From NCBI RefSeq assembly GCF_004103695.1, contig NZ_CP035280.1, positions 806,001 to 870,000 of the forward strand: a stretch of 64,000 bases of DNA, in the 5' to 3' direction. The notes beneath the pieces are model-generated. The model had not been told where the DNA came from and did no database searches. It saw nothing but the letters and a program-made list of their open reading frames with translations. Positions 62,745 to 64,000 of the stretch are shown here, piece by piece (within the stretch, counting starts at the first letter, position 1; every line of letters starts with the position of its first letter). The DNA is from Clostridium sp. JN-9 (GTDB lineage Bacteria > Bacillota > Clostridia > Clostridiales > Clostridiaceae). The position numbers were made by a program, and so were the translations under genes.

Positions 62745-63722
62745 ATGAGTAAACATGGTAAAAAATATAATTACTATTTTGGAATACCGCATGCCCATAC
62801 CTGCTATTCCACAGGGCATGGAACTCCAACAGATGCCTATGAATACGCAAGAGGTAAAAAATTAGACTTCTTAATAGTTACTGATCACTGCAGCAGATTA
62901 AACAAAAGCAGCAGTAAAGATCATATTATAAGGTGGAATAAAACAATAAAAGAAGTTGAAGAAATAAATAAAAGACATAAAAGTTTTTTAGCTTTGGCTG
63001 GCTTTGAAATATCCATTAAAAAATGCGGAGATTTTAACGTTATAAATACACAACAAATGATTAATAGGAAAGTAAATAATATTAATGAATTTTATTCATG
63101 GCTAAGGAATCAAAAGGCTGCAATAGCTTCAATTAATCATCCTGATGACAGTATTAAGAATTTTGAGGATAATGATTCACTTAAAAGTGTTGTTAATTTA
63201 ATTGAGGTTGGAAATGGATGTGCACCTTATAAATATAATAGAAAAGATAAATATTATTTTAATTTGCTGGACAAGGGATGGAAGATTGGAGCAATAAATG
63301 GACAGGACAATCATATAAGAAATTGGGGAGATAGTGATAATTTAACTGTTATTGTTTCTTATAGTTTAAAAAAGAAGGATATAATTGAAGCATTAAAGAG
63401 CATGAGAACTTATTCTACAGAGAGCAGAACATTAAAATTAAGCTTTAAATGCAACAATAACTGGATGGGAAGTACACTTGATTTACACAATGATAAATCA
63501 TTAAATTTTGAAATCAGGGCTTCTGACAGGGTTAACAAAATTAGTGAAATACAAATAATCAGCTGTAACAGCCAAATAGTTAAATCACTGAAATGCAGCG
63601 AAGAACACAAGGTTAAATGGAATATAGATTTAAAAAATGATATGAGTAAAAAGTGGTATGTGGTAAAAGTAATTGAAAGCAATTCCAATCAGGCCATAAG
63701 TTCGCCAATATTTATTAAATAA
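62745..63722 (+). CDS. PHP-domain metal-dependent phosphoesterase
   Basis: 325 aa. PHP motifs: GIPHAHTCYSTGHGTPTDAYEYAR (HxH), DFLIVTDHCSRL (DH), LALAGFEIS (Glu), SINHPDD (His) and GAINGQDNH (final Asp/His), as in histidinol-phosphatase-like and RNase-AM-like proteins. The C-terminal ~100 residues (LKLSFKCNNNWMGSTLDL ... VVKVIESNSNQAISSPIFIK) form a beta-rich domain found in larger PHP proteins that act on surface or nucleotide substrates. No signal peptide is seen. AGGGGGAG precedes ATG 62745. Substrate unknown. Confidence 0.85.
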   Translation: MSKHGKKYNYYFGIPHAHTCYSTGHGTPTDAYEYARGKKLDFLIVTDHCSRLNKSSSKDHIIRWNKTIKEVEEINKRHKSFLALAGFEISIKKCGDFNVINTQQMINRKVNNINEFYSWLRNQKAAIASINHPDDSIKNFEDNDSLKSVVNLIEVGNGCAPYKYNRKDKYYFNLLDKGWKIGAINGQDNHIRNWGDSDNLTVIVSYSLKKKDIIEALKSMRTYSTESRTLKLSFKCNNNWMGSTLDLHNDKSLNFEIRASDRVNKISEIQIISCNSQIVKSLKCSEEHKVKWNIDLKNDMSKKWYVVKVIESNSNQAISSPIFIK

Positions 63723-63769
63723 ATATGCTGTGGATAACATAAATGAATCATTTATGGCATCCATAGCTT

Positions 63770-64000
63770 TTATTTTTCATTTTTGAGATTTGAAAGTCCA
63801 TCCAAAACTTCAGATCTTGGAAGATTACCATTTTCCAGAGTAATATTATCCTTTTTAAGTAATCTTTCATAAAACTCAATGCCAAAATTAATTATGGAAT
63901 CTTTATATTCATCATCATTATAATTAAGCATTTCATAAAGTATATCCTCTGCCTTATCAAAACAGCACTTGTCCTCATAATAAAGCATCATGTTCTCCTG
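63770..64000 (-). CDS. DUF6483-like protein, C-terminal part (cut by window edge)
   Basis: The frame reads QENMMLYYEDKCCFDKAEDILYEMLNYND ... FGIEFYERLLKKDNITLENGNLPRSEVLDGLSNLKNEK and stays open to the window end. The FYxxL...L...NxxRxEVxxGL pattern is like the C-terminus of DUF6483 proteins of Clostridia, as I remember them. The Met pair at 63991 is probably internal because the conserved part starts earlier, although CAGGAGAAC just before it could serve as a ribosome site. Function unknown. Convergent with the PHP gene. Confidence 0.5.
   Translation of the reverse strand, partial: QENMMLYYEDKCCFDKAEDILYEMLNYNDDEYKDSIINFGIEFYERLLKKDNITLENGNLPRSEVLDGLSNLKNEK

Noticed and set aside
62625-62819. 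Minus-strand ORF over the aspS-PHP gap
   Set aside because: It has no ribosome site and overlaps both the probable 6S RNA and the start of the PHP gene.

Overview
The window is AT-rich, with strong purine-rich ribosome binding sites and frequent TTG starts. It carries endospore genes (spoIIAA-spoIIAB-sigF, spoVAC-D-E, yunB, a bofC-like gene) and the SCIFF peptide with its radical SAM maturase. Together these point to a spore-forming Clostridium of the sensu stricto type. I cannot name the species from sequence alone.

Layout. 1-5.3 kb: end of a divergent amidohydrolase, ddl, a MocR-type regulator, and a LemA plus TPM-domain pair. 5.3-11.9 kb: an accessory zone with dispersed intergenic repeats, a small HTH gene, an intact IS66-type element with an 8-bp target duplication, relics of a PP2C-like and a SpoIIM-like gene, and small cargo genes (GNAT, Nudix, TipA-like MerR with its own 19-bp-spacer promoter). 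11.9-18.2 kb: MBL hydrolase, CmpB-like membrane protein, SGNH hydrolase, aldose-epimerase-like protein, cobalamin adenosyltransferase, a ZnuBC-like metal transporter and a PdaA-like deacetylase. 18.3-20.1 kb: a solitary adenine DNA methyltransferase that looks like C. difficile CamA. 20.2-25.6 kb: a maltose-type sugar ABC uptake operon behind a LacI-family operator, then an ABC exporter with a small membrane protein. 25.9-29.5 kb: the spoIIA operon behind a sigma-H promoter, then spoVACDE. 29.5-40.6 kb: PBP1A, YunB, Hpt, an HflX with an N-terminal JAMM-like domain, MtaD, a nucleotidyltransferase, a second MocR regulator, a HEAT protein and YigZ. 40.65-42.14 kb: an IS4-type element with a 9-bp target duplication just upstream of the yebC promoter. 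42.2-62.7 kb: a conserved clostridial housekeeping run: yebC, bofC-like, ruvA-ruvB-queA-tgt-yajC, a TIGR04086-type protein, scfA-scfB, secD-secF, a degenerate recJ-like gene, apt, rel, dtd, an MBL hydrolase, hemZ, hisS, aspS and a probable 6S RNA. The window closes with a PHP-domain protein and a fragment of a DUF6483-like gene.

How the genes fit together. The spo genes supply forespore control (SpoIIAA/AB/SigF) and dipicolinate uptake (SpoVA). YunB, the BofC-like protein, the PdaA-like deacetylase and the CamA-like methyltransferase may feed the same developmental programme. QueA/Tgt make queuosine-type tRNA, RuvAB resolve recombination junctions, YajC/SecDF support the Sec translocon, and Rel/Apt/Hpt link purine salvage to (p)ppGpp.

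Most worth a second look: the CamA-like methyltransferase; the JAMM-HflX fusion; a recJ-locus gene that has lost almost all RecJ metal ligands; two ~265-bp inverted intergenic repeats with a covarying hairpin and a terminator; heptad-periodic intergenic repeats; a 47-bp near-perfect palindrome; and an RNA hairpin that buries the ribosome binding site of the gene after yajC.
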